Positions 8,790-17,208 of a stretch of DNA of 64,000 bases are shown here, in pieces. The DNA is taken from NCBI GenBank assembly GCA_041447175.1, contig CP166960.1, positions 1,752,519 through 1,816,518 on the forward strand, given 5' to 3'. Source of the stretch: Candidatus Bathyarchaeia archaeon. GTDB lineage: Archaea > Thermoproteota > Bathyarchaeia > Bathyarchaeales > Bathycorpusculaceae. Made by a program: the position numbers and the translations under genes. The notes under the pieces were generated by a model. The model did no database searches. It had not been told where the DNA came from and saw only the letters and a program-made list of their open reading frames with translations. How positions within the stretch are numbered: position 1 is the first letter of the stretch; each line of letters begins with the position of its first letter.

Positions 8790-11624
8790 TTAAGCGGAGG
8801 TAAGTTCGGCTTCCTTCCGTTTCTCTTTGGCGGCGGACTCTTTGGGCGTGAGGGCTGTTTGTTTTTTATCCACAACCGAAAGGTCGGTTTGTTTTTCAGT
8901 TTCAGGTTTAAGCAGCAAGCAACGTTTGTCGGGGATTTCCTCGTTGAGGCTGAGGCTGCCTTTGACTGTGCCGTCGCCGAGGTATTCGATGTCAAAGCCC
9001 ATCTTCTTGGTTAAGCTAAGGGCTCGGTAGTTATCAGGCAGCATTATGGCGTAAACGTTTTCGACGCCCATCTGTGTAGCGATGTCTAAGGCGTAGTCCA
9101 CCAGCATAGTGCCTAACCCCAAGTTTTGCCATCGGTCACCCACGATAAATGCCATCTCGCCTGTTTTCCCGTCGGGTTCAACGCTGACGCGGCTGACCCC
9201 CAAAAGCTTGCGGCGTCCTTCTTGGACAAGCTCAGCGACTATGGCGATTTCGCGGTCGTAGTCGATGTTGCAGTAGCGAACGCGGACTTCATGGGGAGTG
9301 TCTTTGAGCATCTGGAAAAAGCGGTAACGGATGGCTTCTTCGCTGAAACTTTGGAACATCTCCAGCCACATGGGTTCATCTTCGGGTTTAATGGGACGCA
9401 AAAGAACCTCTTGCCCATTCTTCAAAGCCCACAAACGTTCATACTTTTTTGGGTACGGACTAATCACTAACTGCTCATGGGGAAAAAAAGTCTTGCAGAC
9501 ACTGGCTTTGTCAATTACCAAACGGGCATCAAGGATGCAAGCGTCTCTTTCGTCAATCAACATTGGGTTAATGTCGATTTCCTTTATCTGCGGGAAATCC
9601 ATAAGCAACTGACTGAATAACAGCAGGGTTTCTTCGAGTTTTTTGAGGTCAGCGGGTGGAGAACCACGGTAGCCTTTGAGGAGCGTGTAGATTTTGGTTT
9701 CCTCCAACATTCGCCGAATCAGCGTCGTGTTAAGCGGGGGCAACCCCATCGAGTAGTCTTTGAAAAGCTCCACGCCTACGCCGCCCATGCCAAAAAGCAC
9801 CACAGGCCCGAAAATGGGGTCGGTTTTTCCGCCGATGATGACTTCGTAGCCTTTCTTCTGCACCATGGGCTGCACGGTAACGCCGATTATTTGAGCGTTG
9901 GGGTTGTAGGCTGTGGCGCGTTGAATGAGTTTGTCAAAAGCTTCGCGCACTTCGTTTGCGTCATGCACGTTAAGGATAACGCCGCCTGCGTCGCTTTTAT
10001 GTATGATTTGGGGGGAAAGAATCTTCATGACCACAGGGAAGCCCATTTGTTTGGCGTATACTATGGCTTCATCAACGTTGTTGGCAACTGCAGTTTTCAC
10101 AACGGGGAAGTTGTAGTATTTGAGGATGCGTTTTGCTTCGTCTTCAGTTAGGACTTCGCGGTCTTCGAAGGCGGCGTTTCGAAGAATGACGTTTATGGGG
10201 CGTTTAGGTGGGGTGTCAAGAAGCACTTCTTCAGGGGTTTCATAGATGAGCTCGACGTTGCGTTGGTACTGGTACATGGTCATGTAGGTTTTAACTGCCT
10301 GCTCAGGCGTCGAGTAGGTGGGGATGTTGTTGGCGTTTAGGATGCTGTTGGCTTCCTCCACCGCGCCATAACCCATGAAGCTGGTTAAGATGGTTTTGTT
10401 TTGGAACGCTTTGCCTCTAACCAACTCCACAATGCCCTTGGCAATTTCAACCGATTGCGAAACGGCTTGTTGGGTGAAGATAATCAAAATTCCATCGATG
10501 TTCTCGTCGTTTAGGCACGCTTCAACTGCCGCCTTGTAGCGGTCAGCTTGTGCATCCCCTAAAACGTCGATGGGGTTGCCGTGACTCCAAAACGGCGGCA
10601 GAACCTGATTAAGCGAATCCAACGTGTTCTGGCTCAACTTCGCCAGTTTTCCGCCTTGTTCGATCAATGCGTCGGTGGTCATGACTCCGGGTCCACCCGC
10701 GTTGGTTATGATTGCTAAGTTGGGACCTTTGGGCAGAGGCTGAGTACCTAAAACTTCCGCCGCGTTGAAGAGGTCTGCGATTTCGGTGACGCGAACAATA
10801 CCTGCCCGTTTGAAGGCGGCGTCATAAATGGCGTCTTCCCCCGAAAGAGAGCCTGTGTGCGAGGCGGCGGCTTTGGCGCTTTCACTGAACCTGCCCGATT
10901 TCACGACGATAATGGGTTTGGTGCGGGCGAAGTGTCGGGCGGCGCTCATGAATTTGCGGGCTTCCGTGATGCCCTCAACGTACATGAGGATGCTTTTGGT
11001 TTTAGGGTCAGTGCCAAAATAGTCAATAAGGTCACCGAAATCCACGTCAATCATGCTGCCCACAGAAACAAAGTTGCTAAAGCCGATGTTTTCGTGAATC
11101 GCCCAGTCAAGAATAGCTGAGCCTAGGGCACCGCTTTGGCTGAGAAACGCGATGTTGCCGGGTTTAGGAACTTTATCCACAAAGGTGGCGTTCAGGTTTA
11201 CGCGGGGGCGGATGATACCGATGCAGTTTGGACCCACAATGCGCAGACCATATTTTTGGGCTGACTCCAAAATCTTTTCTTCCAGCTTTTTGCCTTCGGG
11301 ACCAGTTTCTTTGAACCCCGCAGAAACGATGATGGCGCCTTTTACGCCAGCTTTCCCGCATTCTTCCACTACATCTGGAACCGTTTTGGCTGGCGTGGCA
11401 ATCATGGCTAAATCGACGGGTTCCGGGATGGCTGCCACGTTTGGGTAAGTTTTGGTTCCTGCGATTTCGGGTTTGCGTAAATTAACAAAATAAACTTTGC
11501 CTGCGTAACCTAGCCGCGTGAAGTTTTTCACGATGGCATATCCGACGGAGCCCTCGGTGTCGCTGGCGCCGATAATAGCTACGCTTTGAGGATTAAAAAT
11601 TTTGTCAAGGTTTAAAGTACCCAT
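8790..11624 (-). CDS. ADP-forming acetyl/acyl-CoA synthetase, fused subunits, with C-terminal GNAT domain
   Basis: Cleaves an acyl-CoA with ADP and phosphate to give the acid, CoA and ATP, a substrate-level phosphorylation step common in anaerobic archaea. Domain order: CoA-binding Rossmann domain (GASDTEGSVGYAI, residues about 19-31), succinyl-CoA-ligase-like domain with the phosphohistidine region AASHTGSLSG (about 252-261), ATP-grasp domain (about 480-700), and a GNAT acetyltransferase domain (about 735-890). The last about 45 residues are charged and probably disordered. At 944 residues it is a full fusion. The GNAT part could acetylate the enzyme itself or other proteins. Confidence 0.9.
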   Translation of the reverse strand: MGTLNLDKIFNPQSVAIIGASDTEGSVGYAIVKNFTRLGYAGKVYFVNLRKPEIAGTKTYPNVAAIPEPVDLAMIATPAKTVPDVVEECGKAGVKGAIIVSAGFKETGPEGKKLEEKILESAQKYGLRIVGPNCIGIIRPRVNLNATFVDKVPKPGNIAFLSQSGALGSAILDWAIHENIGFSNFVSVGSMIDVDFGDLIDYFGTDPKTKSILMYVEGITEARKFMSAARHFARTKPIIVVKSGRFSESAKAAASHTGSLSGEDAIYDAAFKRAGIVRVTEIADLFNAAEVLGTQPLPKGPNLAIITNAGGPGVMTTDALIEQGGKLAKLSQNTLDSLNQVLPPFWSHGNPIDVLGDAQADRYKAAVEACLNDENIDGILIIFTQQAVSQSVEIAKGIVELVRGKAFQNKTILTSFMGYGAVEEANSILNANNIPTYSTPEQAVKTYMTMYQYQRNVELIYETPEEVLLDTPPKRPINVILRNAAFEDREVLTEDEAKRILKYYNFPVVKTAVANNVDEAIVYAKQMGFPVVMKILSPQIIHKSDAGGVILNVHDANEVREAFDKLIQRATAYNPNAQIIGVTVQPMVQKKGYEVIIGGKTDPIFGPVVLFGMGGVGVELFKDYSMGLPPLNTTLIRRMLEETKIYTLLKGYRGSPPADLKKLEETLLLFSQLLMDFPQIKEIDINPMLIDERDACILDARLVIDKASVCKTFFPHEQLVISPYPKKYERLWALKNGQEVLLRPIKPEDEPMWLEMFQSFSEEAIRYRFFQMLKDTPHEVRVRYCNIDYDREIAIVAELVQEGRRKLLGVSRVSVEPDGKTGEMAFIVGDRWQNLGLGTMLVDYALDIATQMGVENVYAIMLPDNYRALSLTKKMGFDIEYLGDGTVKGSLSLNEEIPDKRCLLLKPETEKQTDLSVVDKKQTALTPKESAAKEKRKEAELTSA

Positions 11625-11847
11625 TACTGTGAACCCTCTACAAATAAGGGTCGTTAAAGGGGAAAATTAAAAGCTTATGCATCAACAATCACTCTATGAT
11701 TGAAGCAACACGCCGAAACTTGGCGATTCGCGTGTTTTGCATGTTTAGGGTGCGCCGTCGCCTATTTTTGGTTTTTGCATCTAAGTCTGTTAAGGGGTTG
11801 TTGTTACCTTTGGCAGTCACATGCCCTTAAGAAACCCAGTTAACTGA

Positions 11848-12288
11848 ATGTATGTGGTGAAAAACTTGATTTTAGGTGAAAAACTTTGGGAAGGTAAAGG
11901 TAAAACCATGGGTATGGCGGTTAAATCGGTGAGCGCAAATGGAGCAAACCAAGAATTCACTTGGACCGCAACAGTGAAGGGTTCGGACTGCGCTGAAGGC
12001 GTAGACGGCAACATCATGATTACGGCGATGGGCATGAAGGAGGCGATTGGGTTGGGCATCGCAAAAGGGCAAGGCATGATGACAACAACCTCGGGAGAGG
12101 TTGCGTTCATAAAGTCCTATGACATAAGCAAAATGGAAGACGGAAAAAGTAAAGCAATAGGCATTTGGAGCTTCATGACTGCGGCTGAGAAGCTTTCGTG
12201 GATGAATGACCTCATAGCCATCGTATGCACCACCTCTGCGGACCCGATGTGGATGGAATTTGACGTTGAGATTTATGAAACAAAATAG
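11848..12288 (+). CDS. Conserved-looking hypothetical protein, 146 aa
   Basis: Not recognised. The protein is beta-rich in appearance, lacks a signal peptide or membrane segment, and is methionine- and glycine-rich (GMKEAIGLGIAKGQGMMT). The layout suggests a small lipocalin-like or allene-oxide-cyclase-like barrel, but no motif proves this. It stands alone on the plus strand, 223 bases from the divergent acyl-CoA synthetase gene. The start is the first ATG; no clear Shine-Dalgarno site precedes it. Codon use resembles its neighbours. Confidence 0.7.
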   Translation: MYVVKNLILGEKLWEGKGKTMGMAVKSVSANGANQEFTWTATVKGSDCAEGVDGNIMITAMGMKEAIGLGIAKGQGMMTTTSGEVAFIKSYDISKMEDGKSKAIGIWSFMTAAEKLSWMNDLIAIVCTTSADPMWMEFDVEIYETK

Positions 12289-12690
12289 CCAGCAGCAGCT
12301 TAACCGAACCCTTTCTTTTGTGTCCCAAGTTTTTCTGAAAGTCTGCGCAGGAAATAGGAGGATAGTTCAGGTCAGGCTGAACAGTCAGGATTTCAAGCTG
12401 GGTCGGTTAAAGACAGAATTTTTTGACGAAACATCTATATAACAGCAATTTTATAACATTTCAAGGTTTTTCTGAACATACACTTTAAAAGTTTACGTCA
12501 GAAAAGGCATACAGGAAACGTTCAGGAATAATTGTGAACAGATGTCAAAGCAAGTAAAGGGAAGAGATATAACAGAGTGTTTTGTTGTTAGCCGTTAAAG
12601 CTGCATCTGGAGACTAAGGCAAACGTCCTAAACATGCCTCCTTCAACAGATGGAGTGCAGATAAATGTGCAACGCGAGAGTGAAACACGC
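12289..12690. other. Intergenic region with a possible long-range RNA stem
   Basis: About 400 bases without a convincing gene. TTAACCGAACCC (12300-12311) can pair with GGGTCGGTTAA (12400-12410) with a single bulge, enclosing about 90 bases that include a smaller stem GTTCAG/CTGAAC at 12365-12382. Further on are AT-rich stretches (about 12436-12455) that could be the promoter of the HAD gene. The structure could be part of the 3' untranslated region of the upstream gene or an independent RNA. Only one copy is seen, so there is no covariation support. Confidence 0.3.
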
Positions 12691-13386
12691 GTGACGATAA
12701 AAGCAGTAATATTTGATTTAGACGGAACAATCGCAGCCTTCAATCTGGACTATAAAGCCCTCCGCGCCGAAGCCAAAAGTTACCTAATGAAAAAAGGCGT
12801 CCCCGCATCCCTCCTATCAATTAAAGAAAACATTTTTGAGATGCTTACAAAAACCGAGCTTTTCGTACACAACGCCCAGAAACCCGCCGGAACCATGGAG
12901 GAAATTCGAAAAGAAGTCTTGCAGTTAGCAGAGAAATTTGAACTGGAAGCGTCAGCGCAGACAAGTCTAATGCCGGGGTCACTAGAAACGTTAAAGGAGC
13001 TTAGGGCGATGGGGCTGAAAATTGGGTTATGCACGCTTAACAGCTTAAACTCAACAAAACGTATCCTAAAACGCTTCAAACTTACCCCCTACTTTGACAC
13101 GGTTGTTACCCGCAATCAGGTGTCAAACTATAAGCCTAATCCAGAGCACTGCAACATCGCCGTTGCAAAGTTAGGTGTTGCAGCTTCAGAAACCGTTTTC
13201 GTCGGGGACAGCCCCACCGACATGCAAGCGGCAGCAGAAGCAAAAGCCACCGCCGTCGGGTTATCAACGGGAACCTTCACAAAGAAAGCGTTGATGAATC
13301 ATGGTGCAAACTTTGTCATAACCTCAATTACGGATTTGCCTTTCCTGATTGAAGGCATAAACAAAGCCGCAGACATGACAGTTTAG
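12691..13386 (+). CDS. HAD-superfamily hydrolase (phosphoglycolate phosphatase-like)
   Basis: All HAD motifs are present: FDLDGT (motif I nucleophile Asp), TLNS (motif II), a lysine in NYKPNP, and GDSPTD (motif III). A helical cap lies between motifs I and II. Substrate cannot be told from sequence. I place the start at GTG 12691, just before the first strand and preceded by GAGAGTGA; an ATG at 12634 would add 19 weakly structured residues. The stop overlaps the stop of a convergent small gene. Confidence 0.82.
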   Translation: MTIKAVIFDLDGTIAAFNLDYKALRAEAKSYLMKKGVPASLLSIKENIFEMLTKTELFVHNAQKPAGTMEEIRKEVLQLAEKFELEASAQTSLMPGSLETLKELRAMGLKIGLCTLNSLNSTKRILKRFKLTPYFDTVVTRNQVSNYKPNPEHCNIAVAKLGVAASETVFVGDSPTDMQAAAEAKATAVGLSTGTFTKKALMNHGANFVITSITDLPFLIEGINKAADMTV

Positions 13387-13550
13387 GCTATTTTTTTCAC
13401 TTTTAAACTGAGGGGTTTGTGGCAGTTTTCACATCGAGTAAAAACCAACTCGTATCCGTTTAGGAGGTCAAATTGCCGCTGCTCATAAAACCGATGCAGT
13501 GAGTGGTCACAAATTGCCTGACAAACGTCGGTCAACTTTTTGCTGTTCAT
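13383..13550 (-). CDS. Small Cys/His-rich protein, 55 aa, possible zinc binder
   Basis: A short frame starting MNSKKLTDVCQAICDH and ending with RCENCHKPLSLKVKKIA. Cysteines at residues 10, 14, 40 and 43 plus histidines could hold one zinc ion. ATG is preceded by GGAAGAG. The stop codon overlaps the stop of the HAD gene in a convergent arrangement. Function unknown; the CENCH knuckle near the end is the best evidence that it is a real gene. Confidence 0.6.
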   Translation of the reverse strand: MNSKKLTDVCQAICDHSLHRFYEQRQFDLLNGYELVFTRCENCHKPLSLKVKKIA

Positions 13551-13683
13551 GCGCTCTTCCCAATATCGTTTAAACGTCTTATAAAAATAACGTTTATGGA
13601 TGATTCTTCTGTTCAGCTACACTGAACCAACTAGAGTTTTTATCGTGTGTAACCTTCCTCCCTACAGGATTTGTCGATTAATT

Positions 13684-14235
13684 ATGAGTGGTATGAAGAG
13701 AATTTTGATTTTTGTAGAAAACGGCGTTGAAGACTCCGAGTTCATTTACCCATTTTACCGTTTCCAAGAAGAAAGCTACAAAATAGATGTTGTTGCCCCC
13801 AAAAGTAACGAAGCCTATTTGGGAGAGCACGGGGTACCCTTCACTTCGAACATTTCTCCCCGACAAGTCAACCTTGAAGAATACGACGCCATTGTCATTC
13901 CTGGTGGACGAGCCCCCGACAACATGCGCATAAACAGAGAATTAGTCAACATAGTCGCCGAAGCCAACAACAAAGGCAAAGTTATCGCCGCCATATGCCA
14001 TGGACCCCAAATGCTCATCGAAGCAGGCATCGTTAAGGGCAAAACAGCCACAAGTTGGCCGTCAATTAGAACCGACCTAAAAAATGCAGGCGCAAAAGTC
14101 GTAGACCAAGCCGCAGTCGTCGACGGCAACTTGGTTACCTCCCGTGCCCCCAGTGACCTGCCACAATTCTGTAAAGCCACCATCAACCTTCTGGCGCAGC
14201 TTCACCGCGCAGCCTCAAAAGTGGCACCCATGTGA
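13684..14235 (+). CDS. DJ-1/PfpI family protein (class I glutamine amidotransferase-like)
   Basis: Matches the DJ-1/PfpI fold: N-terminal strand RILIFVENGVEDSEF, GGRAPDNMR loop, and nucleophile elbow AICHGPQ with the catalytic cysteine near residue 103. Family members act as proteases, glyoxalases or protein/nucleotide deglycases; this one is closest in look to the PfpI/YhbO type. Start placed at MSGMKR; a second ATG three codons later is also possible. Upstream in-frame sequence from 13600 looks non-coding. Confidence 0.87.
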   Translation: MSGMKRILIFVENGVEDSEFIYPFYRFQEESYKIDVVAPKSNEAYLGEHGVPFTSNISPRQVNLEEYDAIVIPGGRAPDNMRINRELVNIVAEANNKGKVIAAICHGPQMLIEAGIVKGKTATSWPSIRTDLKNAGAKVVDQAAVVDGNLVTSRAPSDLPQFCKATINLLAQLHRAASKVAPM

Positions 14236-14304
14236 ACTCAAACAACGTTTAAGCGGGGTGTTTAGCAAAGCCAAAGTATGGCAACAGGCGGTGGTTAGTG
14301 GAGC

Positions 14305-14368
14305 GGCGTGCACCCATCAAAATTTAAAGGAGGAGAGAGGGGAGGAAGAGGAATCCTGGATGCACGCC
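14305..14368. repeat. 8-bp inverted repeat with a polypurine loop
   Basis: GGCGTGCA (14305-14312) and TGCACGCC (14361-14368) are exact complements enclosing 48 bases rich in A and G. It sits between the convergent DJ-1 gene and a minus-strand small gene, so it may form part of a bidirectional transcription end. No T-tract follows on the plus strand, so terminator function is uncertain. Confidence 0.35.
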
Positions 14369-14379
14369 ACACGCGTTGG

Positions 14380-14637
14380 TTAGATTTGGTCAATATAAAA
14401 CGCGGTCACAAGTTTGGTTTTCATGCTAAGTTTTCCTTTGTGTTTGGGCGGCTTGATTTTTTGGGCGGTTCGGCTGGTTATGAAAACTGAATCGCCTTTG
14501 TCGAGGCGTTCCTGCACGGTTAGGTAGTCAACTTGTCGTACTTCATGGACTTCGACTTCTTGGCTGGCATCGTTCCGTAAGAAGAGCACTTGAAACTTGC
14601 AGGGCACCTGTTTCATTTCCAGCATATCTGAGAACAT
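14380..14637 (-). CDS. Hypothetical protein, 85 aa
   Basis: Not recognised. Starts MFSDMLEMKQVPCKF at an ATG with AAGGTGA 8 bases upstream, which favours it over a GTG 12 bases earlier. The sequence alternates strands (QVLFLRNDASQEVEVHEVRQVDYLTV) with a basic, lysine-rich C-terminal part ending FYIDQI, suggesting a small beta-barrel that may bind nucleic acid. No motif supports a specific role. Flanked by DJ-1 (convergent) and a HAD phosphatase. Confidence 0.65.
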   Translation of the reverse strand: MFSDMLEMKQVPCKFQVLFLRNDASQEVEVHEVRQVDYLTVQERLDKGDSVFITSRTAQKIKPPKHKGKLSMKTKLVTAFYIDQI

Positions 14638-14767
14638 AAGCCGTTTCACCTTGCGCCGATTACTATGATTAAAATAACGGTGAGTGTCTACTGAGTATTT
14701 TCTCTTCGAAAATTCTTAAAGCTATGTGACTGCCGCCGCACAGCAACATAAAACCCAAATTAGGGCG

Positions 14768-15430
14768 TTACTTCAAAATTAACCGAAGAATAGGCGCGGT
14801 GTTCTGAAGCGAATCCAGAACCAAATCTGAACCCGCCGCAGAGAGTTCAGCAACGGAATAGGCGCCCTGAGCAACGGCGACGCAGGTCATGTTTGCAGCT
14901 TTGGCGGCTTGAACGCCAAAAAGGGAGTCTTCAACAACAACACACGCTGAAGGGGTACTTTCCAAGGTTTGGGCGGTTCTCAAAAAGATTTCAGGGTCAG
15001 GCTTAGATTTACTAACTTCATTAACGGTTACAACTACATTGAAGAATTTGCCCAAATCTAAAACGTTCAGCAGGTGCTCAATGATTTGGCGGTTATTCAT
15101 GGAGGCTAAACCCAGCTTAACTTTGCCACGTAAAGATTCTAAAAGGTCAAGGGCATCAGGGAACAGGTTGACTTTGTCGGTGTTTTCAAGGGCAACCCGA
15201 ATTTTCGCGGCTACCAAACGCCCAACCAACTGCTCGTCAAAACTTTGCCCTTTTGATTGAAGAATTTCCCTAAACGTCCACGCGGCGCCGATGCCTATGC
15301 GGCGTTCGATGAATTCATCGGAAACATCAAAATGGACAACTTCACGTAGCGCCCCATGAAAAGAAGCCAAAATCGCCTCTTTCGTGTCCGCTAACGTGCC
15401 ATCCCAATCAAAGATAACAGACTCAAACAT
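14768..15430 (-). CDS. HAD-superfamily hydrolase (Gph/beta-phosphoglucomutase-like)
   Basis: Second HAD phosphatase in the window. Motif I is FDWDGTLAD, motif II SMNN, the lysine lies in KSKPDP, and motif III is VEDSLFG. The cap domain between residues about 15 and 85 is of the helical C1 type. The ATG has GGAGG 7 bases upstream; a TTG two codons earlier is less likely. It lies 33 bases downstream of proC on the same strand and may be co-transcribed with it. Substrate unknown. Confidence 0.85.
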   Translation of the reverse strand: MFESVIFDWDGTLADTKEAILASFHGALREVVHFDVSDEFIERRIGIGAAWTFREILQSKGQSFDEQLVGRLVAAKIRVALENTDKVNLFPDALDLLESLRGKVKLGLASMNNRQIIEHLLNVLDLGKFFNVVVTVNEVSKSKPDPEIFLRTAQTLESTPSACVVVEDSLFGVQAAKAANMTCVAVAQGAYSVAELSAAGSDLVLDSLQNTAPILRLILK

Positions 15431-15463
15431 CCACAAACCTCCCGCTTGCTGGACGTGCGTGGT

Positions 15464-16279
15464 TTAGTGTTTTTCTTGGGGGGCAACTTTTTCGCGAATC
15501 AACTCGCTTTTCTTGGTTGCCTGCTCCACCGCCCGCATCAACGCCTGCCGCACACCGCTGCCCTCCAACTCGCAAATCGCTTCGATTGTTGTGCCTCCGG
15601 GTGTGGTGACCATGTCGCGGATTTTAGCGGGGTGCTCAGGCAACTCCAAGATAAGTTTGGCGGTTCCCAGCATGTTCTGCACTGCGGCTTTTTCAGCAAT
15701 GTTTCGAGGCAAACCAACCTTGAGCCCCGCGTAGGTTAAGGCTTCAGCTATTATGGACAGGTAGCCAGGTCCGCTTCCGCTAAGCCCAGTGATGGCATCC
15801 ATGTACTTCTCATCCATTTCCTCACAAAGCCCCATCATACCCAACAGCGCCTTGAGTTTTTCTTTGTCTTCAGCGGTTACGTCGGAGTCACAGCAAAACG
15901 CCGTATACGAAGCTTGCACCAAAGCTGCAACGTTTGGCATAATGCGCACCACTTTGGCTTCGGGGACCTGTTTTTTGAGGAACCACAGGGGCACCGTGGC
16001 AGCGGTGGAAATCACCAGTTTGCCTTTGACTTCTTTGCTGATGCCTTGGAGGACGGCTTTGAGGTCGCCGGGTTTGACGCTGACAAAAACGATGTCGGCT
16101 CCTGCGGCGGCTTTGCAGTTGTCGGTTGTCACCTTCACGCCAAGGGCTTCCAGCTCCTGCAGTTTTTGGGTTGCAAAGTCAGCTGCAACTATTTTGCCTT
16201 GGTAGTTGCCTTTGAGGAAGCTTTTGATTATGGCGCCGCCCATCATGCCGGTGCCGATTACCGCAATTTTGTCAGACAC
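15464..16279 (-). CDS. proC: Pyrroline-5-carboxylate reductase
   Basis: Reduces pyrroline-5-carboxylate to proline with NAD(P)H, the last step of proline synthesis. The Rossmann motif VIGTGMMGGAII is at residues 6-17, and the signature GLSGSGPGYL and MVTTPGGTTIEAI in the C-terminal dimerisation domain are characteristic. Length 271 matches the family. GTG start with GGGTGA 7 bases upstream. Probably transcribed with the HAD gene that follows. Confidence 0.95.
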   Translation of the reverse strand: MSDKIAVIGTGMMGGAIIKSFLKGNYQGKIVAADFATQKLQELEALGVKVTTDNCKAAAGADIVFVSVKPGDLKAVLQGISKEVKGKLVISTAATVPLWFLKKQVPEAKVVRIMPNVAALVQASYTAFCCDSDVTAEDKEKLKALLGMMGLCEEMDEKYMDAITGLSGSGPGYLSIIAEALTYAGLKVGLPRNIAEKAAVQNMLGTAKLILELPEHPAKIRDMVTTPGGTTIEAICELEGSGVRQALMRAVEQATKKSELIREKVAPQEKH

Positions 16280-16425
16280 GTTACGTTCACCCTTTTGCTT
16301 TTACCTTTGTGGTTTTGGCTCTTAAACTTTTATTTCAAAATATCCATGTTGTAGTTAATCAAGCTATCAAACCACAATAACAACTTTTACTCAAAGAAGA
16401 AGCTGCGGGATTGGGTGGGTTTGGG

Positions 16426-17019
16426 TCAAGGAGGAGGCATAGCGCCCACATAAAGAGACATTATCTTAAAGGCCTCTACATTTTTTTGTTCAATGGTAAA
16501 ATACATTTTAAAGGAAAAGGTTTCGCCAGTTTCTAAACTAAAGATAGGAGCGGGTATTTCGGCGGGCACTCTTGGAAGGGGTGGAGTGACGTTCGTCGTA
16601 TTAATAGTTCTGTTGTCTCCATCATACAGTAAGGCGCTAAGAGATACTTCAGAGGTAGTGGAGTTCGGGAACCCCACAGACAACGAGGAAGGAAGAGGGT
16701 AATCGGAACTGTAGTCGCTTCTTACCGTGACATTGATGATAAAGCATTGATCACCCTTGTGAATTTCAGGCGAACCTGAACCAGGATATACCCGGGCATT
16801 TTCAAAGGGGTACTCACCATAGCTTGGAATTGCAGATATTAAAAAAATCCTAGTTTCAGTGCCATATAATTTAATGTATTACGACGCAGCAGGTTTAATG
16901 TCCGAAGACGATATTTCGCCATCAAAGGTAAGCTTGGTGACCAATAAAGAAGTTAATGAGGCGGCAAACGCGACAACAAGGATTACCAAAACAGCCTCTG
17001 CTTTTTGGCGTTTATCCAT
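16426..17019 (-). pseudogene. Membrane-anchored surface protein interrupted by an in-frame TAA
   Basis: One continuous reading frame runs from ATG at 17017-17019 to TGA at 16426-16428, broken only by TAA at 16879-16881 (codon 47). The N-terminal part (MDKRQKAEAV, then a hydrophobic helix to about residue 28) resembles a type IV pilin-like or anchored secreted protein. The part after the stop has no start codon until a weak TTG at 16683, and is beta-rich with N-glycosylation-like NTT/NST sites. Total length without the stop would be about 196 residues. A nonsense mutation or a sequencing error are the main explanations. Confidence 0.65.
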
Positions 17020-17070
17020 AAACAGCCCCCACGATAGCAGTAAAAGTTAACCGTATAAAGCCTTTCCTCA

Positions 17071-17094
17071 ACGGGGATTCTATGGGTTCCCCGT
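17071..17094. repeat. Short perfect hairpin downstream of trm1
   Basis: ACGGGGA (17071-17077) and TCCCCGT (17088-17094) are exact complements with a 10-base loop. It lies 115 bases beyond the trm1 stop in the direction of that gene and 52 bases upstream of the anchored surface protein gene. It may shape the end of the trm1 transcript or be an operator; neither is proven. Confidence 0.35.
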
Positions 17095-17208
17095 CTGAGC
17101 AATCGGCCTCTGCGGTCTTGACGGTTTTGCTGGAGCACTTCTCAGAAAACAAAAAAGGAACATTAGCATTCTTATGGGATAACGTAGGAAGGCGCTTCAG
17201 GCGATAAG

